Positions 1 to 10,533 of a DNA stretch of 64,000 bases are shown one piece after another. The notes below the pieces were generated by a model. The model was not told the origin of the DNA. It worked only from the letters and a program-made list of their open reading frames with translations, and made no database searches. The stretch lies in contig JAGFNQ010000187.1 in the NCBI GenBank assembly GCA_024364735.1, positions 1,091,819 through 1,155,818 of the forward strand, written 5' to 3'. Each line of letters opens with the position of its first letter. Positions within the stretch are counted from its first letter, which is position 1. The translations under genes and the position numbers were made by a program. The stretch comes from Boesenbergia rotunda (Eukaryota; Streptophyta; Magnoliopsida; Zingiberales; Zingiberaceae).

Positions 1-467
1 ATGTTTGGAAAATTTTCTAAGTGCCCAACTCGAAAATATTTTGGAAAATTTGTTTTCTAACTTGAAAATCCCTTTTGAAAATTTTCTAAGTATTGAAAAC
101 TTGAAATATCTTTTCAAACAAGGACTTAGAAATGTTCTCAAAAACCCACGTATTCTTGAAAAATTCAGGGGGAGATTTCTTCCAGGGGGAGGAAATTAAG
201 TATTTTATTTGCTTTATTAACTTAACTTTTTGAACCGTGTTGCCATAAATCAAAAAGGGGGAGATTGATGGTCCAGGTAGCACCTAAGTCAAACCTGGGT
301 TTTGATAATGACAAAGGGTTCAGAAGTTAAGATGTTATTGTGATGCAAAGGGATGGGCAAGGAAGTCCTGGTCAAGGACTGGGCAAGAAGACCTGACCGG
401 AAGTCGGGCAAAGAAGTCCTGGTCGAGGACTAGGCAAGAAGTCCTGGCAAGGGTCTAGCTTGAAATC
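1..467 (+). mobile_element. 3' end of a Sirevirus-like copia element: 3' non-coding region, PPT and truncated 3' LTR
   Basis: The AT-rich first 250 bases end in a series of G-rich purine tracts (about 167-175, 183-192 and 251-265). The last, AAAAAGGGGGAGATT, is the Sirevirus-type polypurine tract. The LTR starts at 266 with TGATGGTCC, a variant of the TGTTGGTGC start seen in the other families here. The same layout, with very similar text, precedes the 3' LTR of element I at 33300-33431. The LTR carries short hairpins of the AGTCC..GGACT type (about 375-460) and stops near 467, where reverse-strand copia coding sequence begins. No LTR end, primer site or target duplication is visible, so the join is a truncation and not a clean insertion boundary. 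Confidence 0.75.
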
Positions 468-2078
468 CTTAAGGGTGTACATCATCCTTAACAGTTGTGC
501 TACACACTCTCCTAGGGCAACATATTCTACTTCAGTTGTGGATAAGGCAACACAGTATTGCTTTCTGCTGCACCAACTAACTAGACTGTGTCCTAGTAAT
601 TGACAACTCCCACTTGTACATTTTCTATCTAGTTTACACCTGCCCCCGGGGCTATGGTGCAGCGGTAAGGTCACTAGTTGTTTACCCATGCATCCGCGGT
701 TCGATCCCCAGCTACGGCGCATTTTGCAGGAATTTTTCCTCCAAATGGGGCGCGAATCCTGGGCCGCTGGGCTTCTAGACTGGCCACCGCGAGCGCTTCC
801 CGATTTACCCTGGTGACCGGTGGGAAACTTCCGTGGGGCCGGGCCGGTCACCCCAGGTTCAATTTGTCTGCTGTCTGGTTCATCATTTTTTTTTCTATCT
901 AGTTTACACCTGGCATAGTCTGAGTTAGAGTATCCTGATAATTCAATGTTGGAGGTCCTAGGATACCAAATACCTACATTTAGGGTACCCTTTATGTACC
1001 TAAGGATTCTTTTTACGGCAGCTAGGTGAGACTCCTTAGCACAGGTTCGGTATCTCGAGCACATTCCCACTGCAAACAGGATGTTAGGTCTATTAGCAGT
1101 TAGGTATAGTAAACTACCTATCATACTTCTATATTGTTTTAAATCAACTGACTTACCTTCAAGGACATTGTCTATTTTTGCATTTGTGGCCATGGGAGTA
1201 CCTAAATCCTTAGAGTTTTCCATTTTGAATTTTTTGATTAATTCTTTTGCATATTTTGACTGATGAACATAGTTACCATCCCTGGTTTGTTTTATTTGGA
1301 GACCTAGGAAAAAGCTTAGTTTACTTACTGGGCTCATTTCAAATTCACTTTCCATAATCTTAACAAAATCTTTTAAAAAATTAGTATTAGTTGACCCAAA
1401 AATTATGTCATCTACGTAGATTTGGGCTATAAAGATATTTTTTTCTAAGTTTTTAACAAACAGGGTTGAGTCAATTTTACCTTGGTTAAATCCCTTAGAA
1501 ATCAGGTAGGTAGATAGTCTTTCATACCAGGCCCTAGGTGCTTGTTTTAACCCATAAAGTGCTTTCCTAAGTTTGAACACATGCTTGGGATTGTCTAAGT
1601 CCTCAAGTCCTGGGGGATGCCCTACATACACTTCCTCTTTTATGAATCCATTAAGGAAGGCAGACTTGACATCCATTTGGTATAATTTAAAGCCTCTATG
1701 GGTTACAAAAGCTAGTAACATCCTTATTGATTCAAGTCTAGCTATGGGGGCATAAGTTTCATCATAATCCAACCCTTCAACTTGAGTAAAACCTTTAGCT
1801 ACTAAGCGGGCTTTGTTTCTCATAATCTCACCTTAATCAGTTAGCTTGTTTCTAAATACCCACTTAGTGTCTATAACTAACTTACCTTCTGGTTTAGGTA
1901 CTAAGTCCCAGACTTGGTATCTCTCAAATTGGGCTAGTTCTTTTTGCATCGTAATGATCCAATCTGGGTCAGGTAGGGCTTCTTCTATAGTCTTAGGTTC
2001 TAATTTTGAAATTAGTGCAATTTGACTAAGATTTCTGTAGGAAGACCTTCTTTTGACCCTTAAGGTTGGATCACCCAA
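468..2078 (-). pseudogene. Element A reverse transcriptase / RNase H (broken, SINE inserted)
   Basis: The minus-strand frame from 2078 gives the copia RT entry (DWIITMQKELAQFER, then WDLVPKPEGK, then WVFRNK). It stops at about 1833, where the family usually has a Glu in DDEG, so this looks like GAA to TAA. It resumes with RNKARLVAKGFTQVEGLDYDETYAP. Further on are QMDVKSAFLNG, the palm motif YVDDIIFGSTN, and MIGSLLYLTANRP of the RT-RH connection. The RNase H part is interrupted by a 252-bp SINE; the duplicated target reads CKLDRK on both sides. Coding similarity is lost near 470 at the junction with the plus-strand LTR fragment. Only the start of RNase H (TTEVEYVALGECVAQLLRM) remains. Confidence 0.85.
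643..894 (+). mobile_element. tRNA-derived SINE with 18-bp target duplication
   Basis: A 252-bp insertion lies between two identical copies of CTATCTAGTTTACACCTG (625-642 and 895-912). If the flanking T-run is counted, the repeat extends to 621 and 891. Near its 5' end it has a Pol III A box, TGGTGCAGCGG (655-665), and 33 bases on a B box, GGTTCGATCCC (698-708). It has a GC-rich body and ends in a run of T (886-894). This is the architecture of a plant tRNA-related SINE with a poly(T) tail, in the orientation opposite to the host RT gene. The host frame continues on both sides, which fixes the boundaries. I cannot name the family. Confidence 0.9.
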
Positions 2079-2234
2079 GATTTGGTCAGATGGATGATTT
2101 AGTCTGGGTTTCTTAGTTCTCCTTGAACTAGGTTCAGCCTCAGGTTCGGCTGGTAGATTTGGTTCAGTGATCGGTTCAACTACTTGGGTTGGCTCAGCTA
2201 TTGGTTCAGACTCAGTAGTTGGTTCAATTGATGG

Positions 2235-3489
2235 TTAAATTAATGGTTCAATTTCTTCTTGATCTTGATTTGAAGTATTTAGGCTTGGTGGTTTGTTTAG
2301 GTTGATAGTCGGTTTTGTTACATTTTCTTCATCGAATATTAAGTTTGTGGTTTCTTCAATTTTAAGGGTTTGTTTATTATAGACCCTATATGCCCTACTT
2401 GTTGTTGAGTATCCTATAAAAGTTCCTGGGGTTGATTTTGATTGGAATTTTCCTAGGTAATCCTTAGTATTCAAAATGTATACTTTACACCCAAATACCC
2501 TTTGATAATACAAATTTGGTAGTCTGTGGTAATAAATTTCATAAGGGGTTTTGTTGTGTCTTTTATTTATTAGGACCCTATTTTGAATGTAACAGGCTTT
2601 GTTTATCGCTTCTGCCCAAAATTGATTGGATAAGTTATATTCGTTGAGCATTGTCCTAGCGGCTTCTTGAAGGGTTCTATTTTTCTTCTCAACTATTCCA
2701 TTTTGTTTGGGGGGGTGGGGTTTTAGGGCATTAAAATTCATGGATATACCCATTAATTTTACATAATTCATTAAATCTCTGATTTTCAAACTCTTCCCCG
2801 TGGTCACTCCTAAGTCTTTTAATTTGTGTGTTATTTTGATTTTCTAGCATTTTACACAAATTGTTGAATGAGTCAAATATTTCATCTTTGGTTTTTAAGA
2901 ATCTAACCCAGGTAAATCTTGAATAATCATCGATAACTACTAAGCAGTACCGATTCCCGCTTAGCGACTTGGCTCCATGAGAATCAAATAGGTCTAGGTG
3001 TAGGAGCTCAAGTGTGGCTTGGGTTAAGTCTGATTGGGTTGATTTGTGGGTTGACTTGGTTTGTTTACCTTGTTGACATGGATTACAAATGGTATTTTCA
3101 AAGTTTTTAATTTTTGGTATCCCTTTAACTAGTCCAAGTTGACTTAGTTTTGAAATTAACTTTGTATGGGTGTGGCATAGTCTTCTATGCCATAAATTGG
3201 TTTCTTCTAGTTGAGTTAGAAAACATTTAGGTGTTACGGGTAGGTTAATCGTATAGACATTGTTCTTTCTATTACCCTTAAGTGTAATTTCTAGGTCTTG
3301 TATATTCCTAATCAGGCTGTCAGAGTTGGTAAAGGTAACTACATAACTAGTATCACACAGTTGGTTAATGCTAAGTAGGTTAAATTTAAAGTTATCAACT
3401 AGCAACACTTTTTTGATAATAAAATCAGAGTTTAGTTCAATATTACCTGACCCAATTATCTTAAGTGTGATATTGTTGCCAAATGCCAC
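2235..3489 (-). pseudogene. Element A GAG-pre-integrase and integrase (frameshifted)
   Basis: The first part (3489-2731) carries the GAG-pre-integrase zinc motif: LWHRRLCHTHTKLI, with CNPCQQGK about 30 residues later. The integrase catalytic core follows, with HLDLFDSHG, VVIDDYSRFTWV and RSDHGEEFENQRF, so D, D and E blocks are all present. It then runs off frame at YIHEF. The second part (2807-2235) overlaps in another frame and contains PKQNGIVEKKNRTLQEAARTM and the conserved C-terminal FGCKVYILNTKDYLGKF region. A single frameshift near 2735-2800 explains the split. It would insert the cDNA into the nucleus if intact. The link to RT (2079-2234) is low-complexity Pro/Thr/Glu-rich sequence in several frames. 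Confidence 0.85.
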
Positions 3490-3600
3490 TGAGCCTAGGT
3501 CTTAGAACTTGATTTTAGTGAACTTCAATTTATCCCCAGTTGTGTCTGGAGCATCCACTATCTAACATCCACTGGTCCAAATCTTTATGTTCCTACATAT
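3490..3600 (-). pseudogene. Element A aspartic protease remnant
   Basis: On the minus strand this stretch reads QWMLDSGCSRH, the copia protease active-site region with the DSG triad intact. It is followed by NWG and stops where MTGDK.KF would be expected. The motif is continuous in position with the GAG-pre-integrase ORF beginning at 3489. One small indel directly after the active site is enough to break it. Confidence 0.6.
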
Positions 3601-4910
3601 AAAGTATTTTTGATTTGGATCCATTTATGTAGAAGTAAGGATGGATTGATTGAATTTCACTGCCTAATCTATCTTACCCATATCTAAGGTTATCAAGCAT
3701 GTTGATCTTATAAGTTCCTTTTGTGAGACAGGTTTTCAGCTTAGATTCAAAATTTGAATTTTTAATTAATTGAAGTTTTGAAAAATTAAGTTTGAATTAA
3801 TTTTGAAATTATTAAGTTAAATTTTAATTTTGAAAAATATTAAGTAGAATTTTAATTTTGAAAAATATTAAGTTGAATTTTAATTTTGAAAAATGTTAAG
3901 TTGAATTTTAATTTTGAAAAATATTAAGTTGAATTTAATTTTGAAAAATGTTAAGTTGAATTTTAATTTTGAAAAATATTAAGTTGAAAATATTAAGTTG
4001 AATGAATTTCGATTTTAGAATTTGATTAAATGGTATATTAAGGGTAGAATTAATTTGGTTGGTTGAGTTGTACTACATTATTAGATCGTAGACATCTCAC
4101 CCAATTCCAAGTGACAAAACAAGTTTCCTTATCTATTTTGTGAGATATATTATTTTTAACTTTTGATTTTATGTTAATTCTATGATTTAATTAAAGCTTG
4201 TGTTAGATTTGAGTTTAACAAATAGTAATTTAAAAGTGAGTTTCGATAATTGACTTCCAGGTCTTGGCGAGACACAGAGGCCTTCTTTAGCCGAAACCTT
4301 ATTGGATCAACAACCCTTTCCTAGACAATGTCTTTTAAAGAAAGATCATTTTCAAATTACTTTTTGAGGCACTCTGGTCTAACTAGCTTAGGGTTTGGAG
4401 AGGTAGCTTCGGCTAGTTCCACTGGACTAAACAGACCAAATAGGGTACGGCTTAACCTACCTGAATCCTTAGACAGACTTCCCTAACGTACTATCATCTC
4501 ATCTCATCCTAATACTATGTTGTTCAAGTTTCAATTAAGTCTGATCCTTAACTAACCATTCCTAAGTCTAAGCAGAATAATATTACAAAAAAACAAACAT
4601 CAAACAATAATTCAAAAAAAAATCATCTAAGTACAAAAATGGTTTTTATATTGGCTTCCCTTGGACTGAAGCCTCGATATGGGCTAGGCAAGATGTGAAT
4701 CTTGTCCTTGGGGATCCAATATTGGTTTGGTCTAGCTTGTTTGTTCAAACTCATCTTAGGGACTCATGCTTGGACTCGAGTTCTAGTTTGGTTCAATATA
4801 GAGTAGTAAGATCAGTATCGTGAGTTGGTTCGATAGCCAAGTCCAGATCGATTTAGAACTGACTTCTGTTTTCCAAGAATCATGTCAAGATTCTTGGAAC
4901 CCGAAGTGAA
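3601..4910 (-). other. Element A gag-pol spacer, no intact ORF, with an AT-rich tandem repeat
   Basis: There is no long ORF. At about 4640-4870 the minus strand keeps pieces of a gag-PR linker (AWVPK.., NQYWIPKDKIHILPS) that also occur in element I at 29400-29540. From about 3802 to 4000 a unit of roughly 28 bp (AAGTTGAATTTTAATTTTG plus AAAAATATT) is repeated about seven times with small changes. The rest is AT-rich spacer like that of element I between 29580 and 30240. Confidence 0.6.
3802..4000. repeat. AT-rich tandem repeat, unit about 28 bp, about 7 copies
   Basis: Successive copies of AAGTTGAATTTTAATTTTG followed by AAAAATATT or AAAAATGTT can be read directly. Some units are shortened by one base or truncated (near 3985). 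The array lies in the non-coding spacer of element A, and slippage is the likely origin. Confidence 0.8.
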
Positions 4911-5472
4911 TCATTCTAACGCGACTCTGAGTTCCTTGACTTGAGTTTTCAAGGAGGAATTCTCTTCCTCAAGCTTTTGAACTTGAGTTGAGTTTTCTTC
5001 TTGAACTGACTCAGTTAAGGAACTCGAGTTGAATTCCTCTTTCAGGATTTTGACTTCCTGTCGAAGGGTTTCAACTCGGATGTTGGCTTTTACAATCTTG
5101 CGAGACAAATAAGAAATTAAGTTGTAAAGTTCTAATTCGAGACAGCCTCTTACCGTAATTCGTCCGTCCTCCGAGATCAAGAGCTTTCTGCTGCCGACGT
5201 CATCTTTCGGTTTTGATTCTATTTCGGAGTCGAGGTCATCCGAGATGGTTAGCGCGAGGAGGTTGGAGTGCAGGGCCTCTTCTTCATCCTTCGAGGATGA
5301 TTCATCCCACGTGGCTTGGAGCACCTTCTTCCTCCGAGTTTTCTTGTTTTCCTTCAAGTTGGGACACTCCGATTTGAAGTGACCCTTCTTGTTGCACCCA
5401 TAACAGGTTACGTTGCTTTTAGTCTTCTGGCTCGTTGAGGGTTCAGCTAGATCATCCTTCTTCTGTGTTGTC
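4911..5472 (-). pseudogene. Element A gag, C-terminal half (zinc knuckle and coiled coil)
   Basis: The minus frame reads from the linker (TTQKKDDLAEPSTSQK) into an intact CCHC zinc knuckle, CYGCNKKGHFKSEC, the nucleocapsid-type RNA-binding motif. A basic stretch (KKTRRKK), an acidic stretch and a heptad-rich coiled coil follow (EVKILKEEFNSS.., VQKLEEENSSLKTQVKEL). It ends at a stop at 4911 after RVALE. The first residues of the open frame come from the LTR of element C and do not belong to gag. The matching N-terminal half lies at 12958-13783. The coiled-coil gag tail fits SIRE-type gag. Confidence 0.85.
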
Positions 5473-6397
5473 TGTACGATCGAATGCGTTGCTAGAGGGG
5501 GGGGGAATAGCACTTTTCGAGTTCTCTACAAAATTGTTAGCGCAATACAAAAAGAATAATGAAAGACAATAATAACAACGCTAACAAGAGGATTGACTTG
5601 GCATCCACCTCGAAGGATGACTAATCCAAGGATCCACACGAGTACTCCACCTCCACTATGAAAAGTCTCCTTCAAGGTGGAGAAACCTTTATAAAAGCGT
5701 CGTCTTCCTCTTTATAAGATTCGATGAAGTACGAGAAGAAGATTTGAAGACTAGTCGCACGAACATCACTTTGTTACAATAAAAAACCGTACTGTTCACG
5801 TGCAGAAAAGTCTCCTTTTTATAAGAGAACAGGACAACTTCGTAAGCTGTCCAGACCCGCACCAGTGGACTGCCCCTGGGGCAGTCGACTGGCCTAGCAA
5901 TAAATGCCAGCCAATGGCTAGTTTTTGGGGGGTCACTAGTCGACTGCCCCTAGGGCAGTTGACTGGTCGAAGGCTGAAAACCTTCTATGAGTTTTGGCAG
6001 TCGACTGCCCTCTGGCCAGTCGACTACCCAGCCTCTAAACTCACTTACATCCACTCCGAACACTCTCCTTCACGTGTGCCTTCAGGTCTGCTCCCTTGGC
6101 TTGCCTCTTGAAGTCTTCTTCCTCTGGCTATCGTCCCTCGGATGCGCACACAAGCCTTCCCTTGGCTTGCCTCCATGCCACCCTTCACGTGTGCCCTTGA
6201 AGTCCACTTCCCGGCTTGCCCTTGGAGTCCACCTCCCTCGGCTCTCGTCCCTCGGATGTGTTCTCCATATGTGATTCTCCAAGTCCTGCAAACTCAATCA
6301 CACATATCAAATACAACATAACACCCTAACCTTAAACTTATTGGCACACATCAAAACCATGATCTTCCCGATCATTCTTAGGCCGATTGCCTCAACA
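5473..6397 (-). repeat. Element C 3' LTR
   Basis: 925 bp, bounded by TG..CA in the minus direction. It matches the 5' LTR at 12109-12957 except for about 76 bp at 5880-5960, which the 5' copy lacks. The difference lies within palindromic repeats: 5868-5886 is a 9-bp stem GACTGCCCC / GGGGCAGTC around a single T, and 5938-5964 is a second imperfect copy. On the minus strand the TATA box CTTATAAAAAGG lies about 40 bp downstream of these palindromes, at about 5813-5824. Confidence 0.85.
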
Positions 6398-7356
6398 ATC
6401 TCCCCCTTTTTGATGTGTGGTAATATATTTAAGTTTAGGGATAAAATACCAGTCAACAAAGTAAATAACAGTAGCAATTGAAAAACATAAGACATATCAA
6501 AAACTTAAGAGGTAACCTCCCCCTTAATCCATGTCTTCTCCCATTTTCAATTCTACTCATAATCCAAGTTAAGTTTCAAACCTAACTTAACACAAAGCAA
6601 TATCAATTAAAAATATAAGACATAGCAAAACCTAATAGCTTACCTCCCCCTTAACCTATGCCTTCATCCATTTTCATCATAATCCAAGTTAATTTAAGCT
6701 AAAAAGCTAAAAATCTAACTTAAACCAACCCATTCTCCCCCTTTGACACTATCAAAATGATTGCCTTAAGCAACCCAACCCATGGCATCAAATGAGAAAA
6801 ATATGGATTTCTGAAAAATAACTCAGCAAGATGAAATCAGGCGTGCCAGTCGACTGCTCCAGGGGGCAGTCGACTGATACTCTGTCAGTGGCAAATTTCA
6901 ACTTCTATGCCGAATTTCAGAAACCTCCCAGAAATTCTAGAAAATTTCAAAAATTGTAAAAATTTGCAAACATATTTCTTGTAAGATACTCTATCAGGGG
7001 AAAATATCATTTCGTGAAAAATTTCAAACATGCTTGACTTTTGACTAAAGTTCAAAATTCTTGAAAACCACTAAGTTTGTATCAAAATCTCAACTTAGTT
7101 TTGAAATCATATATCTTCTAGGCTTATGGCAAAACATATAAGACATGAAATGGTTTTCAAACATTTAAAATATCCAACTATGATCTTTGGGCAATATGTC
7201 CATTAATTAAACACATATCTTCCTCATAGTTGGTCTATTTTCAATAATTTTGATACATTTAATGATTCAACACTATGCCACAAGCACAAGTGAACCAATT
7301 GTATCATCCAAATGGATCAAGCATCACCTTCTTAATCTATTACCCCAAGGTTCATC
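6398..7356 (-). other. Element C polypurine tracts and 3' non-coding region
   Basis: Directly against the LTR the minus strand reads AAAAAGGGGGAGATT (6398-6411), the primer for plus-strand DNA synthesis. Further G-rich purine tracts (minus AAGGGGGAGG or AAAGGGGGAG) lie at about 6517, 6643 and 6735. Multiple PPT copies are a known Sirevirus trait. The remainder to 7356 is AT-rich and I see no coding sequence in it. Confidence 0.75.
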
Positions 7357-7677
7357 CTAGATTTCTACAAAACACATACCAAGGCCTCTTCTTAAAGATG
7401 TAAACTCCGATTCGGGAAAAGGCTTGGTAAAAATGTCGGCAAGGTTTGACTTTGAGTTAACATAGTGCAAGTCTATGTCACCCTTTGCCACATGGTCCCT
7501 AATGAAGTGATGCTTCACTTCAATGTGTTTTGTTCTAGAATGGTGAACCGGATTCTTAGTCAAATTGATTGTGCTTACATTATCACACAAGACTTTGACC
7601 TTGGAATAATATAACTCATAATCTTCTAAGGTATGCATGATCCAAAGTAGTTGGGATACATAACCACCCATTGCCAC
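7357..7677 (-). pseudogene. Element C RNase H, C-terminal part
   Basis: The 106-codon frame holds the end of a copia RNase H: VLCDNVSTINLTKNPVHHSRTKHIEVKHHFIRD, then VNSKSNLADIFTKPFPE. It stops cleanly at GMCFVEI, a normal end for this lineage. It is separated from the RT frame by stops around 7690-7728. There the family motif SW.S.KQ.CVALSTTEAEYVA is still readable, but the Trp codon has become a stop. Confidence 0.85.
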
Positions 7678-7728
7678 ATATTCGGCTTCCGTTGTTGATA
7701 GGGCAACGCATGGTTATTTCCTACTACT

Positions 7729-9092
7729 CTAACTAACTAAGGAAGACCCATGGAATTGACACCCTCCACTAGTACTCTTCCTATCTAGTTTACACCCCGC
7801 ATAATCTGAGTCGGTGTATCCAATAAGGTCAACATTTGTGGTTCTAGGATACCAAATACTGACATTGAGGATACCTTTAACATACCTTAGGATCCTCTTA
7901 ACCACCACCAAATGGGATTCTTTGGCACATGATTGGTACCTTGCACACATACCTACCACAAATAGTATATCGGGTCTACTAGCGGTTAGGTACAATAGGC
8001 TCCCAATCATGCTCCTATATTGTTTTGGGTCTACCATTTTCCCTTCAAGATCACTATCCATTTTCACATTTGTTCCTATAGAGGTAGATGCTACCTTAGC
8101 ATTTTCTAGGCCAAATTTCTTTAGCATTTCCCTAGCATACTTAGTTTGAAATACTTGTGTTCCTTCATTTGTTTGTTTAACTTGAAGTCCTAAAAAGAAA
8201 GTTAACTCTCCTACAAGACTCATCTCAAATTCATCTTCCATACACTTGATGAATTCATATAGGAAGTCACTATTTGTTGACCCAAAAATGATATCATCTA
8301 CATACACTTGGGCAACAAATATGTCCTTATCCTTGGATTTTAGGAACAAAGTAGGATCAATTGTTCCTCTCCTAAACCCCTTAGACACTAGAAATGAAAA
8401 AAGTCTTTGATACCAAGCCCGGGGAGCTTGTTTCAATCCATACAAGGCTTTTCTCAATTTGTAAACATGTCTAGGATAGATTGGGTCCTCAAACCCGGGG
8501 GGTTGTTCTACATAAACTTCTTCCTTAATGACCCCATTAATGAATGCCGACTTCACATCCATTTGGTGAAGTGTGAAACCCATGTGAGCGACATAGGCTA
8601 GTAGAATTAGAATTCTAATGGACTCTAATCTAGCTACGGGGGCATAGGTCTCATCATAATCCAGTCCCTCAACTTGGTTAAACCCCCTAGCTACCAACCT
8701 AGCCTTGTTCCTAGTGATTTTGCCTTGATCATCTAGTTTGTTCCTAAAGACCCATCTAGTGGTTACAATGGTGCAATCATGTGCCTAGGAACCAACTCCC
8801 AAACCTCACTTCTCTCAAATTGGTTTAGCTCTTCTTGCATTGCTAAGACCCAATCTATATCACCTAATGCCTCATCAATAGACTTAGGTTCTAATTGAGA
8901 TATTAAGGCAATTTGACTACTTTGGTCTCTAAAATAGGACCTAGTCCTTACTCCTTGAGTGACATCACCCACTATTTGGTCAATAGGGTGATCTTGGTGA
9001 TGTCTCAAGGGCCTAGAGGTTATGAGTTCATTAACTACATTATCCTCATCCTCTAGAGTACTTCTCACTCCCCCTTGATCATTGCCCTCCAA
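7729..9092 (-). pseudogene. Element C reverse transcriptase (broken)
   Basis: Two frames cover RT. 9092-8763 begins in the acidic linker, includes QIALISQLEPKSIDEAL and WVLAMQEELNQFERSEVWELVPR, and then loses frame. 8697-7729 begins MVARGFNQVEGLDYDETYAPVARLES. It carries QMDVKSAFINGVIKEEVYVEQPPGFE, KALYGLKQAPRAWYQRL, the catalytic YVDDIIFGSTNSDF, and SMIGSLLYLTASRPDI. It ends at CKLDRKSTSGGCQFHGSSLVS. The palm motif is intact, but the frameshift near 8700-8763 and the stop at 7729 mean no full RT can be made. It is closely similar to the RT of element A. Confidence 0.88.
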
Positions 9093-9110
9093 ATGTAAGT
9101 CTTGGATTCT

Positions 9111-9904
9111 TTAGGCAAGGGGTTGACTTTCCTCTATGTCCTTATCAATTGAGGCTTTCCTAGGGTAAGTGTTGGTAGATTCATCAAAGTCAACATTTGA
9201 GGACTCCTCAATTACCTTGGTTCTTTTGTTGTATACCCTATAACTCCTACTAGTGGATGAATAACCAACTAGATTTCCTTCATCGGCTTTTGATTCAAAT
9301 TTCCTTAGGTCATCCTTGGTATTTAGAATATAAATCTTACATCCAAAGACCCTAAAGTAGTGGACTTGTGGAATTCTCCCATTCCACAACTCAAATAGGA
9401 TTTTACCTAAGAAACTATGTACTAAAACTCGGTTTTGAATGTAACAAGCGGTATTTACCGCTTCGACCCAAAAATAGCTAGGAAGGGAATATGCATTAAG
9501 CATAGTCCTAGCAGCTTCTTGTAGGGCTTTGTTTCTCCTCTCTACTACCCCATTTTGTTGAGGAGTCATTGGGCATGAAAATTCATGCTTATACCCATTT
9601 TCTACAAAAAATTGTGAGAAGCTTGAGTTTTGGAACTCCCCACCATGATCACTCTTAATTCGGTTAATCTTTAGGTTTTTTCATTCTCAACCCTCTTACT
9701 AAAGCCTATAAAGATTTCTAAGGTATCGTCCTTATGTTTCATAAAGAAAACCCATATAAATCTAGAAAAATCGTCTACAATGACTAAACAATATATAATC
9801 CCTACTAGTGAGGGAGTACTATGGCAATCAAAAAGATCAATATGTAAAAGCTCTAAAAGTAAAGTAGTGGTGGTTAGGGTTTTACCTTTGTGTGATGATT
9901 TTGA
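9111..9904 (-). pseudogene. Element C integrase (frameshifted)
   Basis: 9569-9111 carries the integrase C-terminal half: MTPQQNGVVERRNKALQEAARTMLNAYSLPSYFWVEAVNTA, then FGCKIYILNTKDDLRKFESKADEGNLVGY. Upstream, to about 9900, the minus strand keeps D,D-E core pieces (SDHGGEFQNSSFSQFF, ENGYKHEFSCP) in more than one frame. At least one indel lies near 9670-9690. The GAG-pre-integrase zinc motif that precedes it is in the ORF ending at 9905. Confidence 0.8.
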
Positions 9905-10456
9905 TTACTTACCCTCTTGGCATGCATCACACAATTTAGTCTTCTCATACTTGATCATAGGGAGCCCCTTCACCAACTCCTCCTTGGCCACTCTTGCAAT
10001 GCTTCTCATGTTGACGTGCCCAAGTCTTCGGTGCCACAACCACCCTTCTTCTTCTTTAGACATGAGACACTTAGGCAAATTGTTAGAAGCATAAGCAAGA
10101 TCAAGATAGTAAAGGTTAGCCTCTCTATACCCTTCTAGTATGACATTATCATACCCATTTTGTTTAATAAGGCATTTTCTAGCATGAAATTCAACCCTAA
10201 GGCTCGCATCACATAATTGACTTACACTAAGTAAATTAAATTTCATGTCCTTAATTAAAAGTACTTTGTAGATAGAGATTGTAGGAGATACCTCAATGGT
10301 GCCCCTACCAATTATTTTGAGTTTCCCACTAGTTCCAAAGGAAACCGTCCCTTCTCTTAGGTAGCTTATAGTGGAGAACTTGCTCACATCTCCAGTCATA
10401 TGTCTTGAGCACTCACTATCTACTATCCACATATTTGAGGTCTCCTTCACCTTCAC
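9905..10456 (-). pseudogene. Element C protease and GAG-pre-integrase
   Basis: The 183-codon frame opens with the copia protease active-site region, but the usual WIVDSGCSRHMTGD reads WIVDSECSRHMTGD: the Gly of the DSG triad is Glu. That alone should disable an aspartic protease. VLLIKDMKFNLLSVSQLCD follows, then the HHCC pre-integrase motif LWHRRLGHVNMRSI with LCDACQEGK. It stops at the end of that motif. The neighbouring gag has its own lesion, so this copy cannot mature. Confidence 0.85.
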
Positions 10457-10533
10457 CTATACACATGGAAAACACACTCTTTTGGTACCCAAATTTTTGA
10501 TCCACAAGCATCATTTAAAAATTTCTTTGGTAC

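Noticed and set aside
678..902. 74-codon plus-strand ORF across the SINE
   Set aside because: It lies wholly within the SINE and its poly(T) tail; not a gene.
5800..6297. Cys/Leu/Pro-rich ORFs in the element C LTRs (also 12565-12842)
   Set aside because: They are palindrome and CCTTGGC-repeat translations in U3, in both strands, and are not conserved as protein between the two LTRs.
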